NCBI GenBank assembly: GCA_030435675.1
Contig: CM059623.1
Coordinates: 10,008,012-10,072,011 of the forward strand
Source of the DNA: Steinernema hermaphroditum
Taxonomy: Eukaryota; Nematoda; Chromadorea; Rhabditida; Steinernematidae
Direction of reading: 5' to 3'
Length of the DNA stretch: 64,000 nucleotides
The first letter of the stretch is position 1. Each line of letters opens with the position of its first letter. Of this stretch, positions 34,625 through 46,010 are shown piece after piece. The translations under genes and the position numbers were made by a program. The notes below the pieces were generated by a model, which did no database searches, was not told the origin of the DNA, and saw only the letters and a program-made list of their open reading frames with translations.

Positions 34625-37600
34625 CGTTGGTACTAAATTGAGTTGGATGCGTTGTCGGAGATGGAATGTTGTGAAAGACGATGAGTCATCATACCGTAAG
34701 CAACGGAGAAAGTTCAAAGAACGAATTTTATTTTTGTTAGGACTGTCGCGAGTCTTTCGATGTTTTCGATTTGTGTTGCAACAACGACGGCGACCGTGAT
34801 TCGATTCGGCCGACCTTTTTGAATAACATTTTTGTGGGCTCGGCCCGAGATCTTGTTAAATACCTGAACTCCTGAACAAAAATACGACAGGGTGCGGAAA
34901 AAACAAAGCCTCAAAGGGCACGTTTTCACTTATAAGATAACGAAATCGGATCGCATTAAGTAACTGGTGCATTTAGAATGAATTCCAAGTCATCGATAGA
35001 AATATCTCAACCATAGAACTCACGCAACAGATCATTCAAAATTCAACGACCGAAACACTTAAGAATAAAGAACAGTCCCTGAGTGTGACTATTTTAATAT
35101 GCTTAGTGATATCCAGCAGTGAATCTAGGGAGACATTTAGAGTAAATCAGTTCATAGGTACTTCCATATCAGTACTTGCACAACACAACGTCTAGTTCAA
35201 GATCGGGCTTGTTTAAGACACATCAATTGATCCGTTGAGTTATAGATAGAAATAGTCAAAGATGATTTTCAAAAGCGAATTATCAAGGATTCTGTTTCTG
35301 CGTTAGCTCACCAGACGAAAAGAAACTTACGTTCTTGCTGTTGTGCCTATGCAGATCTTCCATGCAGCACAAGTTCTTCGATCGCGTTGGCGGTGATCTT
35401 TCTGGAAAAGCGTCACAAATTGTTTATGTCCACCTCAACCGAAAAACTGATATAAACAATAACACTTCCGCGACGGTCGGAACACCTTTACGAGCCTATC
35501 CCCCGGAACGAGGCGAATCGATTCGCTTATCAACACCGCGCGGAAGGGCGATTGCGCAATGGGAAGCAGAACACAAAAAAGGGGCCGAGACGAGGGATAA
35601 CTACGCGATAACTTCTTCGATGTGTCAAATTTGCATAGGACACGGAGGCGGCCGCCAGAGGGGCCGTTCGGCTGGCTGCTGGGGTCGGCCAGTTAGATCG
35701 AGATGACAAGGCGTTGTAATGAATTGCGCGATGAAATAGATCGGGAGAGGTGTAAAGTATATGAATACAAAGTGACAAGCCCTATGATGTATTGGGGTAT
35801 CCGGGATATCGATCCCACTGGCAGCATTGATAAACACAGGCTGGTGGAAGGATCAATAGGTGCATTAAGTGTGAGTCGGTAAAAAGCGGCTAAACCCAAT
35901 GGGGATAGCTCGGAAATCGAGAACTTAAACACAGTCCAAAGGTTAAGAAGTCACAAAATCCATTAGTCGCAAAAGTTGGCCCTTTAGACGGACCTCGATA
36001 TCGAATGGCCTGTTTTTTACTGATTCCAACAAGCGGGAAGAAGAACAGGTGCCGAACGCCGACGTCGCTAAGTAAGCGATGCCGAAGTCGCCCTCATCCC
36101 AACACTGCCGAGGTGTGCTCGTTTTTCAAAATGTTAATTTATCGAGCGAAAACGATTAATTTCTATTTTGTCGCAATCGGATGCCCATCGGGGCGAGGAT
36201 CGATTGAGCACAGAAATGAGCATAACATGATAATTAATCTTCGTTTTTGTGCAAAGTGGAGAAAGGCTTCTTCTGAAGGGAAATCCTTTAGATATTTAGT
36301 CATTTGGCACATATTCCAAATATGCTTTATATCCACATCTTTTTAATGAATTGACTCGCTCCTGGCCTTAATAAGAAGAACTACTCCAGTTCCACATAGT
36401 TAGCCTCGATGAACACAGAACTTTGAACTTGCCCCTTTCAGTTTCCAGTAGTTGATCGTCGTGTTTTCACTGGCATCACATCAAGTGCAAACCTCGGCAG
36501 CGAGCCGTTGGAAACATCAATAATTGATGGCAAAGAAATTTTGAAGAACGCTACCCACTTGCCATGCATGAGATCCAAAAAACTGTGATCAAACGACTGG
36601 AGCGAGAAACAGTGGAAACATGGTTCGAGGGCTAATTAACTGGCGTATTTCTAGGACTAATTAATTAAATGAAGTTTACAATAAAGAATGAGAAAAAGGT
36701 AAGTTTATACTAGGTTCTGCAGCTTGTTTGATTAGGCTGAAGGCGAATATAGCTAAAACTCTTCTAGAAACAGCCTACTTGGTCCTTTTCGAGCTGGAAG
36801 GGTCCAGAAAGGGACTGAGTGAAACGAATCTTTGCGGAATTCAAAAGAAATTTATTTGATAAAAAAAACAATATTTCTTTTAACGCAGCCCAAAAACTAT
36901 ATATGTTGATGTACACCCAGCGAATACGCGCATTTTGGCAACACTAACGTGCACCTCTGAAAGAATCTCCAGCTGGGTGAGGGTGGTGACCATTTCAGGG
37001 AAATTTTTTTTTGTTCTGGCGAATGGAATCAAACACTATTCGTTCCATTTCGTCTCGCACAGGTGGCACCTTACAATAGAGGCCTGATTCTGAGAGAAGC
37101 AAGCGTGGAATCTACTTATACTTCCTGGAGTTCGTTCACTTAAAATTTGTTGGAAATGAAAGATTCAATGGAATTTTCGTGCCCGAGCATCGATCGCTGA
37201 AAGACTCGGAACGTCACCATCGCCCTTTTAACAGTGAAGAAAGTTGGTTCTCATGCACCACGACAAAAAAACGCTGCCGACTGGCGGTGATTACGAATGC
37301 AAAGGTGCGGTTTGGCGTTGAATGATCATCGGCACGGGAGCGGAGCTTCATCTCCCACCTACTCTTGTTGCCACTTAGCGCCGTCATTAGGCCGTTCTTC
37401 GCCTCTGAAATCCATTTCACCTTCGGCGATTTCGACGCTGTTTGCGCCGCGGCGATCGACAGTTGTCGCACAACAAATTAGCATTTGCCCTCGGGGCAAC
37501 GAGAGCCGCGGAGATAAGGATTTTGAAGTGCCTGTGTCATAAGTGATAGGTGGGTTACGTCATTGGGTCGGATTTTGAGAAGAGAGAATAAGATGGAAGA

Positions 37601-40590
37601 CACTGGGAAATGTTTGGATCTGGTGGAGGGGCCGTTTACAAATTCGAGATTCTTGTGGGTAAAGGAAAACCAGTGGCTTTTTGGCTCAAAAGTAAAGCCT
37701 AGCTTTATTAGAAACATATGCAATACGATTAGAAGTTCCGATTCGAAGAACACTACTGTAGTGGACGATGTCCCTTCTCAAGGAGGACCCCTCGAGGGTG
37801 AAGACATGTAGGAAGTAAAGCGTAAACAAGTGAATCAACACCATTACTCGAAACAAAAACAATTCTCGCTGTAACAACTGGACTTAAATCGTGGTGTGGG
37901 TAAACACCGTTTAGCCAGAAAGCGATTTGAGAAATGCACTTTGAAATTTGATGCAGACGGTTGGCCGGAGGAGGAGACGACATGTGTCAGGAACCTCTTA
38001 ACAAACAAGCCGAGCAAAGCAGGATAGAGAGAAGATTGGAATTTAACACTGGACACGGCCAGTTTGATGACCAGCTTTGCAACTTTAAATTAGTCACTTT
38101 CACCAAAGAAGATAGAATGGTCATTGCTCAAATTGCCCACTCTCTTCCTTGAAAAAATGAACGACAGGACACAATAAGGGCGTGACGGTCCTAACACGAG
38201 CCAATTACACAAATCTTGGTGTCTTGGCGAAGACGATTATAGATTTCGATCATTTTTTATCACATTTTTATCAAGGTCGATATCTTGTTTTAAAAGTATG
38301 TCCTGAATCTAACCTGAGCCCTAGAAGATAACTAACGCCAGTTGCTACAGAATAAACCCTTAGAAAATAGTCAAACTGACGACTACGATAAAGTGAGAGA
38401 TGGAGTCAAGCGAAAGCTACATGTCTGACTATGTGTTAGCTTCTCTAATTCCGCGAGCACAACACTAACCGTCAATTAAATATCTCTTGCAGAGATGTTA
38501 GAGCCTACATTAAAACGTAGGAAGCAACTAACAGTTTACGATCTCCTATTAACGAGGCTGTTATCTGCAGCCGGGATTCGCTTCTTCTTGCGGGTGGCAC
38601 AATCAGTAATTTCTGAACAGGTCGACGAATACTGTATGCTCCGTTGGTGCTTCCGAATAAACTGTCCTTTCGAATCCAATAAACAGATAGGCGTGCGTGC
38701 AAAATGTCGTCCGATTTTTTCTCAGGCGACAAATGTTGCGATTTGTTCTTGTTTATGATTGACGCCGACGCGCGACGGTAATCTGAGATCGCTTATTTAC
38801 GCCACAGCCGTCATCGGTCGCCTGTTGCCTAAACAAAAGTACTCCGACAATCGTTTAGAACTGCACCCTGAGTTGATGGCAAAGTGATCGCGAACAATAA
38901 AATCGCTTCAGATTGGCGCCAAACAACACCTGTCCGTCGTAAAGACGTGAGTGGAAACAACATTGCACATAGACGTGTCAGGGAGATCGGGATTAATCAA
39001 AGAAGTGAATCAGCCTTTCAATTGCATTACAGCTCCATCTAGTGGTTGATCAGATCAGTTATTTTGATATATCTTTTCCTACATTTCCTACAGGTATTTG
39101 TCTGCGTTAAACACTGTACTGAGCTGCCAACCGAGAAGCTCAGTTAAAATTGGCGTTTAACATGTGTGAAGTTTAGATATGCAGTCCATATATTCCATAT
39201 AGTCGACGTGCAAACAAAATTACAAAATTTGAAAAGGGTGGCACCCTCAATTCTGGCTGCAACGCTTTCCAGAATGGACCGTTTTGAGCAAACTCGAGTT
39301 TAAAATGCTCGTCTATATTCCACGTAGCACAAGTGATATCATAAACAAACTGAAATGTGAAATGCTTCCCTATAAAATCCTATTCGACATGCGGTCGAAC
39401 ACACCATTGCATTTCAGTTGGATTTGGTGAACGATGTTCGTACGTGGTTTGAATTTTGCTGAAAGTTTTAGGTATTCGAGTTGCATCCTCATCTTATAGA
39501 CAAGTTCGATGAATTGCGTTTCTTTCAAACCTTATTAGTAATTTAGTTTATTTGTCTTTTGCGTATTCAAACTCATCGCGGCGGACTAGCCCTTTAAATG
39601 GCCTAAGAAGATGTGGCCATGCAAGAGTATTAAGAGAACCTTTGATGTATCGGTAGCTACGATAACTGTTTGATGTCCGTGTACCTCACTTCAGAATAGG
39701 TTCCAATGAAATATGTGTTGTGTAATAACTCGAATTATTACATAAGGGTCGATTCGACATCTACCGTAGTCACAATGGGCCACCGCCCACATAAGAACTA
39801 AAGAACGAGTGGCGTTATAAATAAACAAAACTCAGAGAAGAGGAGCATCAAGAAAAATCCGTAGCAATCAGCGCTAAAGTGAGTCGTTCTCACGGGGCCC
39901 TATCTTGTGTCCTCGCATCTCGGGCCGCATTTAAGAGATGTTCGAGAGATCAATTTACATTCAGCGGCATCATCTCCGCCATCATCATCATCTTCAGGCG
40001 AAGCTCTCCGCTTCGAGAGCATCGCTCCCAAGGTCGGCTTTCTCTGTGAAAATTGTTTGCGCAATTGTTTTTGCAGCCGGAGGGCGTTCTGTAGAGGAAA
40101 GACGAAATTTTACACCCGAAACCGAAGAACGTCCACTGACCGTATTAGCGGATATCGATTGTTTATTTTAAGAGAGCGCTCTTGGTGGCTTAATTAGTGC
40201 GCACCAGGACGGCGGATTAGAGTGTAAACAAAAAGTTGCAGTCTGCGGGCGAAGGACATGTGCTTAGCACGTTTCTTCTACGACGTTTTTACTTTTTTTT
40301 TTGCCAAGAGGCAGATGTAGAGGATTGGTGAGTGCACTTTAGATGTCCGAATCACATATGTTTGCGAGACGGCACGATGTCCCCATTGACCGGGGTGTTT
40401 AATTGGAATTGGATGGGTTGGGAAGCGGAAGGCCGAGCTGTTGGGCACAGCGAACATGGCTGTTTATCAGAGTTAGCTATGCCATATGGTGACGGTTTGG
40501 GAGGAAGTGGAAATCAAAAGAGTGAAACATTGGAAAAGAAAGACAACACAATTGGCTTTTTACTGGCTTTGAAATTTCAGGGCTGGTCGG
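34625..40590. other. Gene-poor DNA upstream of dig-1
   Basis: About 6 kb of AT-rich sequence upstream of the dig-1 start. Only short, unsupported open frames occur on either strand and none shows splice sites in phase with neighbours or a recognisable domain. It presumably holds dig-1 promoter and enhancer DNA, but I see no motif that proves this. An open frame at 39907-40197 with a Ser/Pro run (SSPPSSSSSGEA) is the most gene-like stretch and could be an untranslated or 5' exon; I do not support it as a gene. Confidence 0.5.
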
Positions 40591-40594
40591 AAAT

Positions 40595-40745
40595 TGACGT
40601 GCATCTATGACAAAAAAAAGCATGCACCCAAGGCCATAGGTCTTATGCAAATTGATGTTTCATCAAAAATGGAGCAACGAAGAAATGCAAGAACACTAAA
40701 GGCACAAATCAGCTACTAAATGTCATTTTTTATGTTTTCTATATG
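40595..40745. repeat. Left copy of a degenerate direct repeat flanking the hAT MITE
   Basis: The segment includes a run like GACAAAAAAAAGCAT and, about 100 bp later, GAACACTAAAGGCACAAAT followed by a T-rich TTATGTTTTCT. A diverged second copy lies at 41185-41385 in the same orientation (GACAAAAAAAGCAT; GAACACTTAAAGCACAAAT; TTTATGCTTTTCT). The MITE sits between the two copies. Confidence 0.55.
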
Positions 40746-40823
40746 TGATGGGTTGTTATATACAAATTCCCTAAGTTCATACTGGCTTTCTATTGGTTTC
40801 TAAAGTTCAAGAAGGGTCTGAAG

Positions 40824-41170
40824 CAGGGCTGTGCGAAACTCAAAACTCGAATGTAAAAACTCAAAACTCAAAACTTAAAGCCATTTTTGACGTGGAATAA
40901 CAGAAATCCAGTAAAAATGTCTTCGGCAAAGTCTTCCAGAATGCTGGTTGACTTTAGAAACAACAGCTTTTGGATATTTCCCGATGCCAGCGACCTTCGA
41001 AGGCTAGTGATGCCGGAGAAAAGAGCCTCTCGCATCCGGCATGGATAGTGAATCAGGGCCGAGTTTTGAGTCGAGTTTTGCCATAAAGTCAAAAGTCAAA
41101 ACTCAAAACCCCAAAATACCCTCAAAACCCCAAAACTCAAAATTCGAAACTCAAAACTTGCACAGCCCTG
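40824..41170. mobile_element. 347-bp hAT-type MITE with 8-bp target site duplication
   Basis: The ends read CAGGGCTGTGC at left and GCACAGCCCTG at right, an exact 11-bp terminal inverted repeat. The element is flanked on both sides by GTCTGAAG (40816-40823 and 41171-41178), an exact 8-bp direct duplication. CAGGG-type ends and 8-bp duplications are established hallmarks of hAT transposons. Subterminal regions are packed with AACTCAAA-type repeats. There is no open frame for a transposase, so this is a non-autonomous element. The perfect duplication suggests fairly recent insertion. Confidence 0.85.
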
Positions 41171-41184
41171 GTCTGAAGTTAACG

Positions 41185-41385
41185 CCCGTCCACGACAAAA
41201 AAAGCATCTATGTAAGGCTAAAATCGAGTGTAGTCCGATGTGTTCACAGGATACGAAAATTGTACAGCTGATCATTTAAAAACGTTTGAACGTCCACATT
41301 TTTGCAAATTTACACTGAAAGGGAACACTTAAAGCACAAATTGGCTAGTATTTGTTATTTTTATGCTTTTCTGCTCTGTTTTCAA
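41185..41385. repeat. Right copy of the degenerate direct repeat
   Basis: Counterpart of 40595-40745, in the same order and orientation, at roughly 75-80 percent identity by eye over the recognisable blocks. It starts right after the MITE's right target duplication. The pair is either an older repeat pair or a local duplication that predates the MITE insertion. Confidence 0.5.
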
Positions 41386-42530
41386 ACTAATGGTTCCATT
41401 GAAAAGTGATGAAAAGTTCCTTAAGCTCACAGTACTTCATACCAGGGCGATTTTTCTCATGGAGAGGTCAGATGATGCATTACTGACTGATATCAACTAA
41501 TATTTCTGAGAAACCGAAAAATTGGGAATAAGAACTTTTATGTCGCAAAGAGCCTTTCCAAGAGCAGACATCGATTGAAGACATCATCGAAACAGTGACA
41601 CATTTCCGAAAACCGATTCAAATTCGATGCGCCACGTCTGCCATTCGATTTTCAGCTAGTTTGAGAACCCAATGCAGAGACTACGGTACGTCGGAATTAA
41701 AGATAGAGCAACATTTATCTGAAAAAAACAAGGATGCGGACAGCACTACAGTACACTAATGCCTTTGTTGGCAACAATAAATGCTTATATGAAAGCGAAA
41801 CACGTGCAACTTCTGCAAAGTTTTTCATCCGCGTCTCCGCCCACGAAGAGCATAAACATTTGTCCGAGAAAGTGCAAGCCTGTTGGACTCATTAGGAGGG
41901 CGGAGCTACTCCACCATAATCTTACGCTCTACGTTTATGTTCACATTTCCGAAAAAACGTGACGGACGAGGAGATGGAACACAAAGGTCAACCTACCTGG
42001 CCACACTTCCTAGAATCACGGTAATCTGTAACACTTAAAGTGCGGGAATAAAGGGCAGATTGTTGCAAGTCCACTTTTTCTACGCTTTCTTCTGGCGCAT
42101 CTGCTCCGAAAATCAACAAAAACGACGGCCGTGGCGAGACTGTAAACGTTCGGCTTGTGGTTTCAGGCGTTTTTTCGACACTTTATCTGCCCCATGGCGC
42201 CATTTGTTTATCGTAATCATGTGCGCGCAGGAATGTGGCACGAGTCACGCTGGCACCGTGTAATTCGAGCAAATGGCCGACCGTCCGACGACCGCGAAAG
42301 TGCACGCCGATGCAATATGCCGCCGAATTGTTTATACGACGTTGCAACATTCGGAACTCTGGTTTCCACCGCTGGACTCTGGGGAAAGGCACGTTGTGGC
42401 GACTGCCATATGCATCAGAGTCACATTTAGATCTCAAACATCTTGGCATTTCCAAGAGAATCTCTGGAAGACGATGTGGAATTTAGCTTTCAGAACAGGT
42501 ACATACCCAACACATTCTTTTGTTAGTTGT
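41386..42530. other. Non-coding stretch between the transposon relics
   Basis: I see no supported gene. Overlapping open frames at 42183-42590 on both strands come from a GC-richer patch, but none has in-phase splice sites or a recognisable motif. Confidence 0.4.
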
Positions 42531-42854
42531 TGTTTTTATCATCGGGTTAAACCCGAAAATTCGCATTTTTTCAAAACGGAGCAATTTTGAAGTCTTATGA
42601 AGAAATTTTAAAGTGCGTTTGCTTCGCCCCCATGTCGCGGCCCAAAATAATAACAAAAAAAAACTAGACCGAACAGCAAAAACAACGCCCAATCCAATTC
42701 AAACGATGAAACCCGAAAAACCCGAACCTGAAAATCTGAACCTGGAAATTTTTGAACGGACTTTTTCGTTGTTCGGTCGAATTTTTTACAGTGTGACGTT
42801 GGTGCAAAGCTAATTCAATCGAAACTTTTTGAATTGGACTTAAATTTTGGTGTA

Positions 42855-43777
42855 TTGGGTTGGTGCATAAGTTCTTGCCGTTTTTTTTATCTATGCTTTT
42901 TCAGCATTTTTTATTAATGTACTGCAGATTGTAACATATCGTTTGAAAGAGCTATCTCTGCTCTAAACTAGCGTGGTAACACTTTTCATTTACTATATCC
43001 ATACTGTGTCTGAATTTCAGTATATTCAGATGCAGGTTCCAGGGGGTAAAAAGTAGCATTTGCGGCACATGCTTTTTTTGACTTCCGTCGAGGTCATAAT
43101 GCGACGGAAGCTGTTCGAAGCATGCATCGCTTTTTGTACAGGATTGTCACAGGCGACGAGAAGTGGTGCCTGCATATCATTAAGAATCACAGAAAACAGT
43201 GGGTCGCTCCAAAAAAAGAAAAAGTGTTATCGCACTAATGTAGAGCAAAACAATGACCTCTTTATGGTGGGATTGCGAAGGCTTGCTACAATGGGAAATG
43301 CTGCAGCAGAACAAGACGGTCGACCACAACTTGTGCATCGGCCAGCTGCGTCGTTTGAACAATGCAATCCAACAGAAAAGCTCGAAACATTAAGCAAAAG
43401 CCATCCTTCTGCATGACAGCACCCACCCGCAAATTGTAAAAGTCGCCAAGTCCGCACTCAAAAAGCTGAAGTGAGAGATTCTTCCACACCCACTATATTC
43501 CCCAGACTTAGCACCAACGGACTGTCATCTGTTCTGCTCGCTGCCAAACCATATGAGGGATGTTTCATTCGAAAATAATGAAGCACTCCAAACATGGATC
43601 AACGACTTCTTCGACTCCACACCTGCCGATTTTTAGAGAACAGGAATCGATAAACTGGTGGACTGGTGGGAGCAGGTCGTGGACAACAACGGTGAATATA
43701 TTGTTGGTTAAATTCATTTCATAAAAGTTCTTTTTTTAATGGAGAAAAAAACGGCAAGAACTTATGCACCAACCCAA
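42855..43777 (+). mobile_element. Degenerate mariner-type transposon, internally deleted (923 bp)
   Basis: The terminal inverted repeats (TTGGGTTGGTGCATAAG... and its complement at 43750-43777) are near perfect for about 30 bp. TA dinucleotides at 42853-42854 and 43778-43779 form the expected target duplication. Intact mariners are about 1.3 kb, so this copy is shortened. On the plus strand a helix-turn-helix remnant (FDFRRGHNATEAVR) is joined near 43128 to the start of the catalytic domain (TGDEKW). That suggests an internal deletion of the part between them. Confidence 0.88.
43050..43711 (+). pseudogene. Mariner transposase remnant with stops and frameshift
   Basis: Remnants of the D,D34D transposase can be read across two frames. 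They are the HTH segment, GDEKW (first catalytic Asp), WWDCEGLL, LHDS (second Asp, usual motif HDN), YSPDLAPTD (third Asp) and the terminal WWEQVVDNNGEYIV. At least three in-frame stops (near 43393, 43472 and 43636) and one frameshift after VLSH (near 43230) disable it. The three aspartates survive, so inactivation came from the deletion, stops and shift rather than loss of the triad. Confidence 0.85.
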
Positions 43778-43816
43778 TATTTTGGAAAAAAAAGGATTTT
43801 CGGGTTCGACCCGATG

Positions 43817-44286
43817 ACAACTCGGCTCTATTAGAGAGAAGTCACGAAAACCTACCAAAATTGACAAAACTGAATTTAGATTGACAGAAACAAATTTCAC
43901 TGACAAAATGTTCTTTAACCGTTAACTATGTACATATAATTTAGGCGCACATTTATTTGGCCGCACGTTCCGTAAATCTGAGTAGTCAATGAGTAGTGCA
44001 TTCTTTGGTTCGTGGATGTTAAGACTACAGGGCTCGCCCTTCGGGCTCGCTTTAAATAAGCAGGCACAGTCCTAAGCCGGGGCCTAAGCCAAGCCGAAGT
44101 TTGCCGAAGCCACCGAGACTACAGAGCACGCATAAAATCCGTAGACATGAGCCTAAGCCGGAGCCTAAACCAAGCCTGGATGTTCGGCCATGCGCAAAAA
44201 ATGAGTGCGGTGCTCGCCTGCAGTTCGCTCGCAACTTTAAACCATTTTTCATTTTGGTCACTTCTCCCTAATAGAGCCAACAACTC
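43817..44286. repeat. Approx. 30-bp inverted repeat pair (MITE-like, unclassified)
   Basis: The segment 43817-43850 (containing GGCTCTATTAGAGAGAAGTC) pairs in inverted orientation with 44256-44286 (containing TCACTTCTCCCTAATAGAGC) with a few mismatches. Between them lie two copies of a motif like CCTAAGCCGGGGCCTAAGCC (44071-44096 and 44151-44177). I could not identify a clean target duplication. It may be a foldback element or a remnant. Confidence 0.4.
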
Positions 44287-44581
44287 TAGTCCCGTAAAAT
44301 AAAAGACACAATCTGATGCTGAACGGTATATCGAGCATATTGTAATGTTTACTACTTTCAAGATAAAATGAAATGAAATAAACTCTAGTAGACATATTCC
44401 TTTAATAATGAGTTATTTTGTTTCACATAGTGAATGCTTCAGTGAAACTGTTGTTTTCTTTGCCAGTGTGGGTACGATTTACTAATGCCGATCTGTATTA
44501 CTGGTCGTTCCGGTTGGGACAGAGATCGCGATCAACCCTCATCAGACACAGCTAATCCCAAAATAATGCACCAGTTCTCCG

Positions 44582-44609
44582 CTATAAAAGGATCTGCAAC
44601 GAGCAGATC
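44582..44609 (+). promoter_or_regulatory. TATA box and downstream hairpin of the 44.6-kb gene
   Basis: CTATAAAAG at 44582-44590 lies 32 bp before the ATG. Immediately downstream a 7-bp inverted repeat (GATCTGC-AACGA-GCAGATC, 44591-44609) spans the likely transcription start. The TATA placement implies a very short leader. Confidence 0.65.
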
Positions 44610-44621
44610 TTCACATTCATC

Positions 44622-45272
44622 ATGAAGTACCTCGTCGCAATCCTCGCCCTCTCAGCTCTCGCCTATGGCCAAGAAGCCGAGGCCAACGGAGTGGTCGAGG
44701 GAACGGCTGTGGACGCCGCCGGTGGCGCCCATCACGAGCACTTCAAACATCCTCCTATCATCGAGGAGGCCATCAAAAGCGTTCGTTTTTATTTGGTGAC
44801 GGTCTCTACGGGATTTTCAGTTCTCTGCGAAAGGAAAGGAAGCCTTGAAGCAGATCGGCAAGGAAGCTATGGAGGCCTTCAAGAAAGGACAGCCCATCGA
44901 TAAAGACCAGCTCATGGCTAAATTGAAGGAGGCCTCTCCTGAAGACGCCCAGAAACTCGATGACGCCCACAAGAAACTCGAGGATGAGGTGAAGACGCTG
45001 TCTCCTGCCGCCCAAGCTGTTCATGATTTGGTAGGTATTCATCGTGATACAAAGCAGGGTCATATCTCCGCACTTAGGCGAAGAAGATGCACGAGGCGGG
45101 AAAGAAGCCGTCGGCCGCTGACATCCAGGCCTACGCCAAAGGACTTAAGGAGCTGCCCGATGGCGATCGCGCCAAGTACTTCGCGCTGTTCCCCAGCGCC
45201 AAAGATTTCTTCGACGGTCCTCACTTCCAGGACGCCTTGGAGGGAAAGACCGAATGGGGAAAGAAGCAGTAA
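44622..45272 (+). CDS. Secreted helical protein, divergent FAR-like family member
   Basis: Three exons, 44622-44780, 44821-45030 and 45078-45272, all phase 0, encode 187 residues. Residues 1-16 (MKYLVAILALSALAYG) are a signal peptide. The rest is charged and Lys/Glu/Ala rich, predicted all-helical, with no Cys. The C-terminal pattern (LSPAAQAVHDL, then KPSAADIQAYAKGLKEL, then KYFALFPSAKDFF) parallels the FAR-protein pattern (LxPEAK, helix, YKxL, FPQIxxLL) of the genes at 47.5-58.3 kb. The family link is therefore plausible but weaker. The start is supported by the TATA box 32 bp upstream. The AATAAA poly(A) signal is at 45321. If it is a FAR protein it would carry fatty acids or retinoids in extracellular fluid. 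Confidence 0.7.
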
Positions 45273-45598
45273 GCGGTTCGGAATATCTTGTGTTGTGACG
45301 CTCGAGAATAAGTTTGTTGCAATAAAAGTGCATATGGTTAGTTCTGATCGATCGTTCATTTCGTCCGATTTGGATAGACGCCCAGAAAGAGGTTGAGGAG
45401 GCCGTGAGTCGATAGGCATGAGTGCAGTAACACAGGGGCTCCTATCTCAGAAGATGTTATAGCTTGCAATTGATGACTCGAGATGCATAAGAGTACATTT
45501 GCTTTGCTTAGCGAAAAGCAACGCTCTTCTTACTCAAGCAAAGAACGTTTCTTCTCGACTCGAAGGTCACGAAATTCTTTTCGACAAGCACTTATGTC

Positions 45599-45712
45599 CG
45601 CTGAATTGAGGCCATTGGTATCCGTTGCTCGCACTTTTATGTGCTTTTTCGTTCCGTCCAACTCCCCGTTTTCGTATTCTCTGAAGATCGGTCTGAAAAG
45701 GTCAGTCGTTAC
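45599..45712. repeat. Degenerate direct repeat, copy 1
   Basis: The segment contains TGAATTGAGGCCATTGG, then GTGCTTTTTCGTTCC, then GTTTTCGTATT and ends in AAAGGTCA. A second copy with the same order of blocks (GAATTGAGACCATTGG; GTGCTTTTTCGTTCC; GTTTTCGTATT; AAAGGTCA) is at 46387-46492. Both copies are followed within about 80 bp by a GGCCGA(C/T)AACC block. Identity is roughly 75 percent by eye. No coding potential is shared. Confidence 0.6.
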
Positions 45713-46010
45713 GCCAACGGCCGACAACCCGGGGCCCATTTCACAAAGCGCAAACGCAAACGCAATTCAGTGACATGCCTCTGAGCATGTCACCTCCGAA
45801 CGCAATTGTAGAATTTGACCCAGAATTAACTGTTTTTTTTCGTGCTTTATCACTGTGTCTACCACTTTCTGGCAACCACTGGATATTTACCTTGAAAAGT
45901 GTTTCGAGGGATTCGTAGTCCTTGAAGACATGAAGTGCCTTTCTATAAGTAATTATAAACCCGGCTGCGCGCGAATTCGCGCCCTCCAGGTACTAAAAGC
46001 CAATTAGGAG

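Larger units (their letters stand above)
42539..43817. repeat. Inverted repeat pair enclosing the mariner element
   Basis: About 24 bp at 42539-42562 (core CGGGTTAAACCCGAAAAT) matches, in inverted orientation, 43794-43817 (core ATTTTCGGGTTCGACCCG), with only a few mismatches. Each arm also contains its own short palindrome (CGGGT...ACCCG). The pair encloses the mariner copy with extra sequence on its left side, so it looks like the ends of another, older element into which mariner jumped. Confidence 0.5.

Noticed and set aside
35335..35706. Plus-strand open frame of 123 codons near 35.3 kb
   Set aside because: Mixed composition, overlapping open frames on the other strand, no signal peptide or domain and no splice support.
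39907..40197. Ser/Pro-rich open frame upstream of the MITE
   Set aside because: No in-phase splice partner, promoter or domain. The alternative frame over the same DNA is equally open.
42183..42590. Overlapping open frames on both strands
   Set aside because: No motif, no splice context and no preference for one frame; most likely a GC-richer non-coding patch.
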